Part shown: positions 54,964-64,000 of the stretch, one piece after another | Position numbering within the stretch: position 1 is the stretch's first letter | Layout: each line of letters opens with the position of its first letter | Position numbers and translations under genes: made by a program | Notes under the pieces: model-generated | Database searches by the model: none | The model's input: the letters and a program-made list of their open reading frames with translations, nothing else | Told to the model about the DNA's origin: nothing | Source of the DNA: Azorinus chamasolen | Lineage: Eukaryota > Mollusca > Bivalvia > Cardiida > Solecurtidae | Length of the DNA stretch: 64,000 bases | Direction: 5' to 3' | Assembly (NCBI GenBank): GCA_963576725.1 | Contig: OY755237.1 | Location: 56,519,805 to 56,583,804, forward strand

Positions 54964-55490
54964 TTATCTAGGCGTTTGTTAATGTTTAAACTTTCAAGAA
55001 TATAGATCTACACATTTTGTTAAATTTCCAAAATAGCGTAAGAAAGTACAGCATGGCTGTGTGTGTTTTGATGTACACATCTTATCTAGGCCTTTGTTAA
55101 TATCTAAACCTTCAAGAAGATACACATTTTGTTAAATGTTTCCACGGTAACGTAAAAAGTAACGCATGACCGTATAAATACTGTCTATGTGTGTATCAGT
55201 ATGTATCATTTTCAAAAAATACAAACATGCCATTTGGTGAGACAAGTTACCTTTTACTTGTATATTTCCATATCTCGACATTTCCAACTGCTCTTCACTA
55301 TCAGGTGGGACATTATAGCCCCAAGCAAGGTTTTACACAAGCGTAAAATGTCTGCTTTTAAGCAGGATAGAAGAAAAATAGGGAGAAATATTGTTTAGTA
55401 CTCTTAATTAACAGAAGCTGTTGCCGCATACGTTTGCATGCGTACCCGCTATACACGTAACTCGTACCAGTGGTAAAGGTCTACACTTCC
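54964..55490. other. No gene recognised
   Basis: ATCTAGGC(G/C)TTTGTTAAT and CTTTCAAGAA/CCTTCAAGAA recur about 120 bp apart (54966, 55085). No coding signal. Confidence 0.45.
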
Positions 55491-55650
55491 AACTAAATAA
55501 CCGAGTAATCAAGACTACCTTTAGTCTCAGAACTAAACAACCGATTCTTTAAGTCTACCTTTAGTCTCAGAACTGAACAACCGATTATTCAAGACTACCT
55601 TTAGTCTCAGAACTAAACAGCAGATTCTTTAAGACTACCTTTAGTCAACA
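55491..55650. repeat. 40-bp minisatellite, 4 copies
   Basis: Units start at 55491, 55531, 55571 and 55611 with AACTAAACAACCGATT and AAGACTACCTTTAGTCTCAG. Confidence 0.92.
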
Positions 55651-55945
55651 CTGAATTATTCGAATGGGTCGACTCAATGCCCATTAATCTCTTTCACTTA
55701 TATTACCCCCAAATTAACAATAGGTTAGTATAAGTGATACATTTAGCTGAAAAAAATCATGCACAGCGGTGATATATGCAAGCACCTGAAAACGAACGCT
55801 CGAATTATAGGTCATAGCTAAATAACTTTACAAAAGCTGAAATGTAAACAAAGGACTTTATATTTTTATGAACAAAATGGGTTTAAACCAAAAGCAGGTA
55901 AACTAAAGGTGCTAAGACAAATTGAGAGATAAAGGAACCAAGGGT

Positions 55946-56002
55946 CGAACTTAGAATTCCTAAGCCAACGCTTTTACCATTGCACCACACTGATTACTGC
56001 AT
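55946..56002 (-). tRNA. tRNA-derived fragment
   Basis: Minus strand shows GTGTGGTGCAATGGTAAAAG (A box-like) and an anticodon-type arm GGCTTAGGAATTCTAAG. The region after it is shortened so that AAGTTCGACCC follows directly. Not a complete tRNA. Confidence 0.3.
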
Positions 56003-56326
56003 AGGAGTTATTCTAATCGATTATACCTAATTTACTAGCATTCACTGAAAAGGGGTCGTGGGCCTCCTGGCAGAAAAAAATAATCCCGACAGAAATATGT
56101 GCGCTCGCTGGGGAAATATATAACAATACAAGGAATACATATAACACTATAGGAAATAAATATAAACAGTATTCGGATGTTTTATCACACATTAAATAAA
56201 ATCTAGTCTTGCAGTAAACCATGGTCATTAAAAAGAATGGTCATTAAAAAGAACGGTTTTTATAGAAACACAGGACCGCAGAACATGATGCACACAAATG
56301 AAAGCTGTACAAGATTGGGCTGCATT
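56003..56326. other. No gene recognised
   Basis: Weak similarity of 56260-56335 to 21825-21910; ATGGTCATTAAAAAGAA is duplicated at 56219-56250. Confidence 0.4.
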
Positions 56327-57211
56327 CGACAGCCCTTAAAAGCCAGTGCTGATCCACTTCAAAACCTTTTATCATTAGATCTAAACTATTTTTTCACTGA
56401 TTCTATCAGATTTGTAAATTCGAACTATAGTCTAAAAATTCTAAATATCTCTATACTTTGACCAATATCTTATATTCAGATAGTAACGATCTGTATTTTC
56501 AGTCCACGTTGACTGCAGTTGTCCTGTCTGGTGTCCAAGTCCTGGCTGGTACGATAAAATCAATGACACGGGACATAGTCTATACTTTTAGCAATATGAA
56601 GATTTTGCAGTTAAATGATTTTTACATTTACTATGCAATCCAAAACACCGGAATAATTAGTGAGGAAAACATGTCTAGTGTATATGTGGATCTTTAATAA
56701 AATAAATGGTTTTGAAATAAATGGGATCATACTTAAAGATATCATCATTGACAATGCCGTTTTAGATTTTTCAAACTGTGACGACAATAGTCCATCCCTT
56801 GTTAAAGTACATGCTCGTCAAAACATAGTTCGAAAGGTGAATGCTATGGTAAAAATGCCAAAGACTGTGCTAAGAGAGTTCGATATTTGGTCAAATAGTA
56901 TGTAACATTTCTCCCAATTTCTTCAAGAATTTAGTATCACTGGAAATAATAATATTGACAAATAATGATTTATGGGATATGGAACACATACCGAATATGA
57001 AGAGCTAGTTTCCAATCAAGCATTACTTTATCTCGATCTGTCTAACAATAGATTATTAAGAATTCCACATTCTATGTTTGCTTTTTATTCAAAGCTAAGA
57101 CTGTTTGATTTATAAAGGGATGAAATAGAAACAATCAAGTTTAGTCTAGACAACTTGGCCGCTTTAGAATCACTTCGGCTACAAGACAACACTATTTTGT
57201 TCTCACATAAA
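56327..57211 (+). pseudogene. Toll-like receptor pseudogene, LRR part
   Basis: A decayed paralogue of the intact gene at 60742. Successive fragments align to residues about 145-455 of that protein: ALKASADPLQNLLSLDLNY against AIKDSADSLGNLTFLNLDY, VVLSGVQVLAGT against FDLSGVQFLAGT, IIIDNAVLDFSNC against IIIDRYVIDFSNC, then LDLSNNRLLRIPHSMF-like repeats. At least three frame breaks and several stops interrupt it (for example near 56460, 56700 and 56905). The signal peptide and first LRRs are missing. It ends mid-LRR at LFSHK, exactly where the Penelope-like element begins, and the remaining sequence continues at 59577. Confidence 0.85.
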
Positions 57212-57214
57212 GGT

Positions 57215-58230
57215 ACAGAAATGAGTCATGCAGGAAACACATAATACAGAACAAATAGTCGCCCGAACAGCAACACAAGGAAACAACAACTGTACATAAC
57301 TATAAAAACAACAAGAGACGCACAAAGACAAAACAAACATACAATAGGAGGAAGATGGAAGTACCGCCTTGTACGGTCAGTGACAAAAGTCACTGGGGGG
57401 TCAAACCGGTTTATGGGCGTCCAACCTCACACTTATTTCATCCCCACCCTAAAAGACAAACAGTGTAAATAAACGCTTCCCGTCTCCGACTAATCTACAA
57501 CAACCGCAACGGCAAATACAGTGGTAAAGTGCATGTATAACGAATACATTTAAGTGAACAAACTGTATCCACCTATCGCTAGTGTACTCAATTATTAATC
57601 TGCAAACAGAGTAACTGTAGAAAAGTAATAAAGGGTACGACAAAAACAAAATAGTACAGATATCCGACGTTCTCCTCCCATTTCTGGATTTAAGAGGTCG
57701 CCTTCATAGAGTACTAAAAGTACGAAAATGAGTCATGCAGGAAACACCACATACAGAACAAACACTCGCCCGAACAGCAACACAAGGAAAAAGCAAATGT
57801 ACATAAGTAGAAAAAACAACAAGAGACGCACAAAGACAAAACAAACATACAATAGGAGGAAGATCGAAGTACCGCCTTGGAATGGTCATTGACAAAAGTC
57901 ACTTGGGGGTTAAACCGGTTTATGGGCGCCCAGCCTCACTCTTATTCCATCCCCACCCTAAAAGACAAACAGTGTAAATAAACGTATCCCCTCTCCGACT
58001 AATCTACTTTAACCGCGACGGCAAATACAATGGTAAAGTGCATGTATAACGAAAAAACATTTAATTGAACATACTGTATTCACCTATCGCTAGTGTACTC
58101 AGTGATTGAGCTGCAAACAGAGTAACTGTAGAAAAGTAATAAAGGGTACGACAAAAAATGATTTAGTACAGATATCCGACGTTCTCCTTCCATTTCTGGA
58201 TTTAAGAGGTCGCCTTCATAGAGTACTAAA
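57215..58230. repeat. Two direct 507-bp repeats within the Penelope-like element
   Basis: AGTCATGCAGGAAACAC occurs at 57224 and 57731, and GGTCGCCTTCATAGAGTACT closes each copy (57717 and 58227). The two are highly similar, so recently duplicated. Both include AAACCGGTTTATGGGCG and CATCCCCACCCTAAAAGAC. Confidence 0.92.
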
Positions 58231-58345
58231 CCTTTCTTGTCGGCGTACATGCAAAGAGGCCAGCGTGATTGCCAACTGTAAAAGGGTTCACAACCAAACA
58301 TGCAGTATGTTGTAGGACTACAGGATCATATTCCTTTTTAATGAA

Positions 58346-59566
58346 TTATTTAACACATTTGATGAACAAAGTGAGAAAATGGGTATGTCCAATAATTTTA
58401 CGAAGTTTGTAAATCACATCACCATAAAATTCAGGATGTGAAATACCATGTCGCAGAAGCGCCTTGAGATTACATTGGTACTTACTAACAAGCAAGAGAT
58501 TTCGATAGTAAAATTTAGAAAAAGTTTGTCTTATTTTATGGTATCTATATACTTGCTTAAGCAGTGTTTCAGTTAAAATGAGATTTCGACTGTTAAAATC
58601 ATCAATAGATGAACAAGCTCTAGCAAAACGAATAAGTTGAGATATATAAACCCCGTAAGATGGAGCACGGGGAACATCCCCGTCAAGATGAGGAAAATTT
58701 ACAATATTAAAATCAAAATCATCTGTTTTATCATATATTTTAGAAGAAATCATTCCATTATCAATTTTAAGGTCTAGATCAAGAAACGTTGCATAATTGT
58801 CGGACGTGTTAGCTTTATTCAATTTGAGTTCTTTAGGATACATTGTAGGAATCAGAGCATCAAAGAAAGGGTTATCTAAGTTCAAATATCATCCAAATAT
58901 CGACAAGTTTCATTGAAGGCTTTTATAACATCTTGTGATTGAGGATTCAAACGCAACATGAAATCTCTCTCATAGCAGTACAAAAACAAATCTGCGACAA
59001 ATTGTGCACAATTCGTACCCATAGGAATACCAATTACCTGACGGTATATAGCATTCCCATAACGTACAAATATGTTATCCAAAAGAGAAGTTAGTTTTTC
59101 GCAAACTTCTGAGCAAGTCCAATTGGTGTAATATTTCATTTGCTCGTCAGTAAAGAAATCTTTTTCAGCATTACATTACATGCCAAGAATGATGTTTTTC
59201 CCGGGCAAATACTTTCTAGATTAAGTTAGTAAGCTTATCCTTAATGAAAATATGAGGAAGAGTTGTGTACAGAGTAGAAAAATCGTACGTGCTTACAGTG
59301 GATGCAAGATACCTTTTGTTCTTAAGTTTGTTTAAGACTTCTGAAGAGTTCTTAATAGACCAGAAGAGATTTATTCCAGAATTTTCATAAGTCTTATCAC
59401 AGTATAATTTTACATGTTCATTTACCTTCGTTAAACAAGAAGTCAAAAGTATAGACAATTTAGTAGTTGTACATGAACTAGAATTTGCAATGAAACGCGC
59501 TTTATATGTTTTTTATGTAGTTTAGGTAACCAATACATTGTAGGAAGTTTATGTTGTGTAATTTTA
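58346..59566 (-). pseudogene. Penelope-like reverse transcriptase, frameshifted
   Basis: Read from 59566 downward, fragments give the Penelope RT motifs in order: LPTMYWLPKLHKK, then (new frame) ARFIANSSSC and SILLTSCLTKVNEHV, the first catalytic motif YDFSTLYTTLPH, RQVIGIPMGTNCAQFVADL, the catalytic Asp pair in RYLDDI, then NLDNPFFDALIPTMYPKELK and a C-terminal region to a stop at 58346. Frame breaks lie near 59507, between 59216 and 59139, and at 58882-58885. Length from the first motif is typical of an RT without a GIY-YIG endonuclease. Nonfunctional. Confidence 0.85.
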
Positions 59567-59576
59567 ATATCGGTTC

Positions 59577-60090
59577 CATGCTATGCTACAAATTGATACT
59601 TTTCTGGTGGATATTAAAATCCGCATTGAACTGTACAACAATCCCTTTCAATGTCCATGTGAAAGTATTCAGTATTTGCCCTGAATTGTTTACTACACAA
59701 AGCCATGTGTAAATTAAACGAATAATTTACAGACCAACCTACCACAGATCGCTGGAAACAATTGTGTGAACCAAATATATTGACTGCAGGGTTTTATGTA
59801 CTTTTGCTCGTTTATATCTTATCTGTAAATCGTGATTTTGCTGTTATTACTGTGGCACATATACGTTAGAATATAAAACAGAAGACTGAGAAAACATCAG
59901 CAGAAGTTCATACAAACGTTGAGAGCAAGACAAATATAGCAGAAACACACCATTTTTCTATCTGAGAATTGTGATGCATGTGATGAACAAAACATCGCAT
60001 TTCATGAAATAGAAAGAAGGGCGGGTCAAGAAGTGGGAAATGGTTTCTGTATTCTGAAAACTGAAACTATTAAGAGAAAAAACTATTAGT
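59577..60090 (+). pseudogene. Toll-like receptor pseudogene, LRR cap, membrane segment and partial TIR
   Basis: Continues the pseudogene after the insertion: MLQIDTFLVDIKI, the LRR C-terminal cap NNPFQCPCESIQYL, then a broken membrane segment (NILTAGFYVLLLVYILSV) and the start of the TIR-type tail (ISELNCDACDE-like, GNGFCILKTETI). Compare NPFQCTCESLQFL, NILTVEFYIVLFVYTLTV and GNGFCILKTDNM in the intact gene. Several stops and frame breaks; the last half of the TIR-type domain is gone. Confidence 0.85.
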
Positions 60091-60741
60091 CTAAGATTAA
60101 TAGTTATTAAGGGCATACAAATCAATTTTATGCCCGTTTATCAAGCTAAATCATTCTGACCAGATCATATTACAATTACATACAGAATATCTACTTCATG
60201 TGATCTAAAAACTACGAATACACTGCTAGCTACATACACACGTTATTGTTTCCCATCGCCGACATAACATGTTATATTCTTTTACTTGTCTGTACACGTA
60301 AATACACCATTGTTCAGTATCATACATTGAAAAGCTGAGGGAAATAGTTTTGGCTTCGCCCGTTTGTCCGTGCGTCCGTGTATCCTTCTTTCAATCCGTC
60401 TAAAGTAAGATCTCAGAAACGGATTGGAATTTTTCTATGAAACTTGTCCAAATGTTTAGTAGCATAAGTATCACCCACATTGACGTTGTAATTCCAAAAT
60501 GGTCATGGACGTTCTGTGTATCTGCTATAGACACAATAGCAACTGTCTTTTAAAAATGTCCGTTTATCAAGCTAAATCATCATACAGATTAAATAAATGG
60601 GATCGGCTTTAGCGCGATCGGACTTTTTTTAATGTATGTTATGTATGAAATGTGGTTTCAGTAGTGTTTTCTTGGTTTACAGGCTTATCCAAACTGAGAC
60701 AAATCTTGACATAGCCTTGCCGAATACCACAGACACTAACC
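60091..60741. other. 5' flank of the TLR gene
   Basis: GTTTATCAAGCTAAATCAT occurs at 60137 and 60564. A pearl-like fragment (GGCTTCGCCCGTTTGTCCGT, about 60352-60440) lies between. No TATA box stands out just before the ATG. Confidence 0.5.
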
Positions 60742-63003
60742 ATGAATCTGCTCAAAGTAGGGTTTGTGCTTGTTGCCATTCTGATGCCAAAATGTAAAGG
60801 AGAGACAGTTTTACCAGATGACTGTAAACTAACATACAATCGAATAACCTGCAGCTTTTCCGTACCGAAATATATTCCGGAAAATGTCACCGAATTGTAT
60901 GTAAGCCAATACAGCGTGTTTAACATACCACTGGAACAATTTAGTGATCCAAGCTGGAAAAATATTACTTCAACAGACATTGTGGCTGATTCTAGTATAG
61001 AAATACTTCCGTATAACTTTAGATATGTGCAGAACCTACAACGGCTTGGTATACATAATCGCGGTAAAGTGTATTTAAGTCCAAATTCATTTAGTGGGCT
61101 ACCAAATTTGGTTCATCTAGATATTTCAAACTGTACTTACCTCTCAGCAGATACAGTTTATGTAGCAATAAAAGACAGTGCTGATTCATTAGGAAACCTT
61201 ACGTTCTTAAATCTGGATTATTTATTCTCTGCATCTGACAGAATTGTAAACTTAAAATACATTTTAAAAATTCTGAAAATATTACGAATCGAGTCGCTCT
61301 CTATGCGATGGACCAATATCTTATATTTAGATAATGAAGATTTTGAATTTCAGTCTACATTGAAAATGTTTGACTTGTCTGGTGTGCAATTCCTGGCAGG
61401 TACATTAGAATCTGAATCTGTAACACATGGTTTACTTTATGCGTTTAGTAAATTAGAAGTTTTGAAGATAAATGAATATCAGATTCCCGTTACAGAAATT
61501 CCTAGTCACGGAATTATACTCAGTGATAAACTGTCATCACCAGCAGGGGGAAACTGTCCTGTGTTTCAGTGGGTCTTTAATCAATTACAAATATTGGAAA
61601 TCAATCGGATTGCACCTGGTGATATTATCATAGATAGATATGTTATAGATTTTTCAAACTGTGTCAATATTAGTTCTTCTCTACTTACTATTCATTTAAG
61701 TCAAAACAGAATTCGAAAACTGAATGCCACTGTTACAATGCCAAGAAGTGTGCTGAAAGAGTTGGATATTTCGTCAAATAGTATGTATTACATTTCTCCA
61801 CGTGTACTATGCGATTTAGTGTCATTGAAAACATTATTGTTATCAGATAATGATCTAGGAATGATGGAATACATGTCCGAATTTGAGGAACTCGTTTCCA
61901 AACAACCTATTCTTGAAATTTTAGATCTGTCTAAAAATAGATTATCAAGAATTCCTCATGATATGTTTCTGTTTAATACGAAATTGAAGGTGCTTGACTT
62001 ATCAAGAAACAGTTTGGAAACAATTGCTTTTAGTTTAGAAAAGATGACTTCTTTACAAACGCTTCAGTTACAAAACAATAAAATATTGTTCTTAGATAAG
62101 TATTCAATGTTCCAAATTAATTCTTTGTTACGGATAACCATACCCAGGAATTTTAGCGTTATAATAGAACTATTTAGCAATCCTTTTCAATGTACGTGTG
62201 AAAGCCTTCAGTTTTTGTACTGGGTCGTTCACGAAGTGAAACAAAACGTCAATGTGAATAATACTTTCACATGTCAATTAGATGACGTAGTTATTGATAT
62301 AGACCAGTCTGCAATAGATCAATCGAAACAATTTTGTAAATCAAATATACTGACTGTGGAGTTTTATATTGTGTTGTTTGTTTACACCCTTACCGTTATT
62401 GTGTTGCTGCTGTTACTCTTGCGGTGTACATATGTTGGAATGCAGAAAAACAGACTCGCGAAAGAAAGACATGCGTTTATACAGAAGATGAAGGCAAGAG
62501 AAACGCCAGAGAAACATCTCGTTTTTCTGTCTGAGAATTGTGATGCCTGTGTTCCCGAAGATGAAGACGTCCTTTTGCATGTGATAGAAAAGGTCAAAGA
62601 AGAACTTGCAAGAGACATAGGTAATGGTTTCTGTATTTTGAAAACAGACAATATGAACGGTCAGCTTGGAGTATATCGGGATGAAGCAGCCAGTAAATTC
62701 ATAGCCGACAGTTGTGTTGTGGTCATGCTTGTTTCGATAACGGATCCTGATAATAGGTTTTTTAGAACCGACATGGAACTGGCAAAGTTTCACAACAAAC
62801 CTATTCTTCTATTGGTTAAGAAAGTTAAAGACGAACTGAAGTTGACTGCTGAATATATCCATATGTATCCAACTGTTGAAATTGAAAGACAGAAGGATGC
62901 ATGGCAACCATCTGCTGGCTGGAAAAACCTGTGTATAACTATTCTAGATCTAGCTGTGAAGGGGCAGAGAAAAAGGCAAAAGCTACATGTAGTAAATCCG
63001 TAG
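60742..63003 (+). CDS. Toll-like receptor, single exon, divergent TIR-type tail
   Basis: Encodes a 753-residue type I membrane receptor of innate immunity. The ATG at 60742 opens a signal peptide (MNLLKVGFVLVAILMPKCKG). Leucine-rich repeats run from about residue 85 to 470; clear ones include LPNLVHLDISNC, LKELDISSNSMYYISPRVL, LEILDLSKNRLSRIPHDMF and LKVLDLSRNSLETI. An LRR C-terminal cap with the Cys-x-Cys motif NPFQCTCESLQFLYWV follows at about 476-533, then one membrane span at 541-562. The tail (about 590-740) starts HLVFLSENCDACVPEDED and has the alpha/beta pattern of a TIR domain, but the usual box 2 (RDxxPG) and box 3 (FW) are not visible. TIR domains normally recruit MyD88-type adaptors; whether this one does is open. 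Single-cap architecture, no intron. A broken paralogue lies 650 bp upstream, so this is a tandem duplicate. Ligand unknown. Confidence 0.92.
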   Translation: MNLLKVGFVLVAILMPKCKGETVLPDDCKLTYNRITCSFSVPKYIPENVTELYVSQYSVFNIPLEQFSDPSWKNITSTDIVADSSIEILPYNFRYVQNLQRLGIHNRGKVYLSPNSFSGLPNLVHLDISNCTYLSADTVYVAIKDSADSLGNLTFLNLDYLFSASDRIVNLKYILKILKILRIESLSMRWTNILYLDNEDFEFQSTLKMFDLSGVQFLAGTLESESVTHGLLYAFSKLEVLKINEYQIPVTEIPSHGIILSDKLSSPAGGNCPVFQWVFNQLQILEINRIAPGDIIIDRYVIDFSNCVNISSSLLTIHLSQNRIRKLNATVTMPRSVLKELDISSNSMYYISPRVLCDLVSLKTLLLSDNDLGMMEYMSEFEELVSKQPILEILDLSKNRLSRIPHDMFLFNTKLKVLDLSRNSLETIAFSLEKMTSLQTLQLQNNKILFLDKYSMFQINSLLRITIPRNFSVIIELFSNPFQCTCESLQFLYWVVHEVKQNVNVNNTFTCQLDDVVIDIDQSAIDQSKQFCKSNILTVEFYIVLFVYTLTVIVLLLLLLRCTYVGMQKNRLAKERHAFIQKMKARETPEKHLVFLSENCDACVPEDEDVLLHVIEKVKEELARDIGNGFCILKTDNMNGQLGVYRDEAASKFIADSCVVVMLVSITDPDNRFFRTDMELAKFHNKPILLLVKKVKDELKLTAEYIHMYPTVEIERQKDAWQPSAGWKNLCITILDLAVKGQRKRQKLHVVNP

Positions 63004-63232
63004 ATTGTGTGTAACTAAACTTCTATATACTGTAAATGAATTGCAACATGGGTCGCCTTCTGGTTTGCAGAACTGTAAAGCACAAGGTTTCACTTCGAGG
63101 ATGTTCTGTTTATTTAAATGGACAAAAATCCAGTAAATATTGATGAATGTCTAACAGTTTGAAATCCTACAAGAGTGACTATATTCAGTAATTTGTCGTT
63201 ATCATCTTTATTTCTTATTTTGTTTACATTTT
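63004..63232. other. 3' flank of the TLR gene
   Basis: No AATAAA is present in the 229 bp before the next repeat; the poly(A) site may use a variant signal or lie in the array. Confidence 0.5.
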
Positions 63233-63233
63233 T

Positions 63234-64000
63234 AGCTCACCAGAGCACAAAGTGCTCAGGGTGAGCTTTTGTGATCGCCTGATGTCCGTCGTCGTGCGTC
63301 GTGCGTCGTCCGTCGTCCCGCGTCAACAATTTGAACATTTAAAAATCTTCTCCCCTGAATCTACAGGGTTCTCAGCTTTCATCTTTGGTACATAGCATCA
63401 CCTATAGGTCCTCTACAAAAGTTATATAAATAATGCCCCAGGGGTCAAAATTGGTCCCGCCCCAGGGGTTGAAAGTTTTCAATAGAAACATATAGTAAAA
63501 CTTTGAAAATCTTCTCCTCTGAAACAAGAAGGTTCTCAGCTTTCATATTTGGCACATAACATCATATTCAGGTCCTCTACAAAAGTTATATAAATTATGA
63601 CCCTGGGGTCAAAATTGGCCCCGCCCCAGAGGTGGGAAGTTTTCAATAGAAACAAATAGTGAAATCTTTGAAAATCTTCTCCTCTGAAACTGAAAGGCTC
63701 TCATCTTTCATATTTGGCACAGAGCATCATGTTTAGGTCCTCTACAAAAGTTACATAAATTATGGCCCTGGGGTCAAAATTGGCCCCGCCCCAGGGGTGG
63801 CCAGTTTTCAATAGAAACAAATAGTGAAATCTTTGAAAATCTTCTCCTCTGAAACTGGAAGGCTCTCAGCTTGCATATTTGGCACAGATCATCATGTTCA
63901 GGTCCTCTACAAAAGTTATATAAATTATGCCCCAGGGGTCAAAATTGGCCCCGCCCCAGGGGTGGGCATTTTTCAATAGAAACATATAGTGAAATCTTTG
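63234..64000 (+). repeat. Pearl-like element, AGCTCACC hairpin and ~165-bp units, runs off window
   Basis: Starts with AGCTCACCAGAGC...GCTCAGGGTGAGCT (63234-63267), a GTCGTGCGTCGTCC tract (63287-63318), then four or more highly alike units with TCTTCTCCTCTGAAAC, TTTCATATTTGGCAC, AGGTCCTCTACAAAAGTTAT and CAAAATTGGCCCCGCCCCAG. The right end is outside the window. Confidence 0.9.

Larger units (their letters stand above)
57212..59576 (-). mobile_element. Penelope-like retroelement inserted in TLR pseudogene
   Basis: A 2.37-kb minus-strand insertion. The host pseudogene stops at the codon matching Lys of LFLDKYSMFQI and resumes at the next codon (CAT GCT ATG CTA CAA ATT). The 5' two-fifths of the plus-strand span holds two direct 507-bp noncoding repeats (57215-57720, 57722-58230), then the reverse transcriptase remnant. 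Penelope-like elements often carry such repeated ends. A GIY-YIG endonuclease is not seen. Confidence 0.8.

Noticed and set aside
60639..60980. Minus-strand 113-codon frame over the start of the TLR gene
   Set aside because: Shadow of the plus-strand coding sequence.
62382..62793. Minus-strand frames within the TLR tail
   Set aside because: Shadows of the TIR-coding region.

Overview
The window is eukaryotic nuclear DNA from a marine bivalve mollusc or close relative; species not determinable. It has intron-containing genes, is AT-rich, holds no prokaryotic-style operons, and is packed with the repeat types typical of bivalves: short TTAA-flanked hairpin MITEs, Tigger/pogo-like MITEs, 'pearl'-like tandem arrays ending in a GACG-type microsatellite plus hairpin, LINEs and a Penelope-like element.

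Two protein genes are secure. (1) A two-exon Cys-loop (nicotinic-type) receptor subunit on +, exons 2120-2614 and 6316-7068, 415 aa; the intron falls inside the Cys-loop and restores it exactly (Cys-13 residues-Cys). (2) A single-exon Toll-like receptor on +, 60742-63003, 753 aa, with signal peptide, LRRs, LRR C-terminal cap, one membrane segment and a divergent TIR-type tail. Just upstream of it lies a decayed paralogue (56327-57211 and 59577-60090), cut in two by a Penelope-like element (57212-59576) that itself carries two direct 507-bp noncoding repeats. A third, tentative small gene on the minus strand has a promoter-like first exon near 41480-41640 and a possible last exon at 38716-38937.

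Layout: 1-2.1 kb MITEs; 2.1-7.1 kb receptor gene with a 191-bp satellite in its intron; 7.4-7.7 kb a 38-bp minisatellite; 8.1-9.2 kb a large foldback element; 9.3-11.3 kb a tandem array interrupted by a 1-kb element carrying a tRNA-like sequence; 11.7-17.2 kb MITEs and a LINE 3' end; 17.4-21.4 kb a long tandem array broken by a truncated LINE; 21.4-25 kb sparse DNA and MITEs; 26-27.6 kb a LINE reverse transcriptase (minus strand); 28-34 kb MITEs, foldbacks and dispersed repeats; 34.4-36.7 kb two tandem arrays; 37-41.7 kb MITEs, a tRNA-Thr-like sequence and the tentative gene; 42-54 kb mostly repeats; 54-56 kb sparse; 56.3-63 kb the TLR pair; 63.2 kb to the end a tandem array running off the window.

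All coordinates of repeats are by eye and are approximate to a few bases unless a motif is given.
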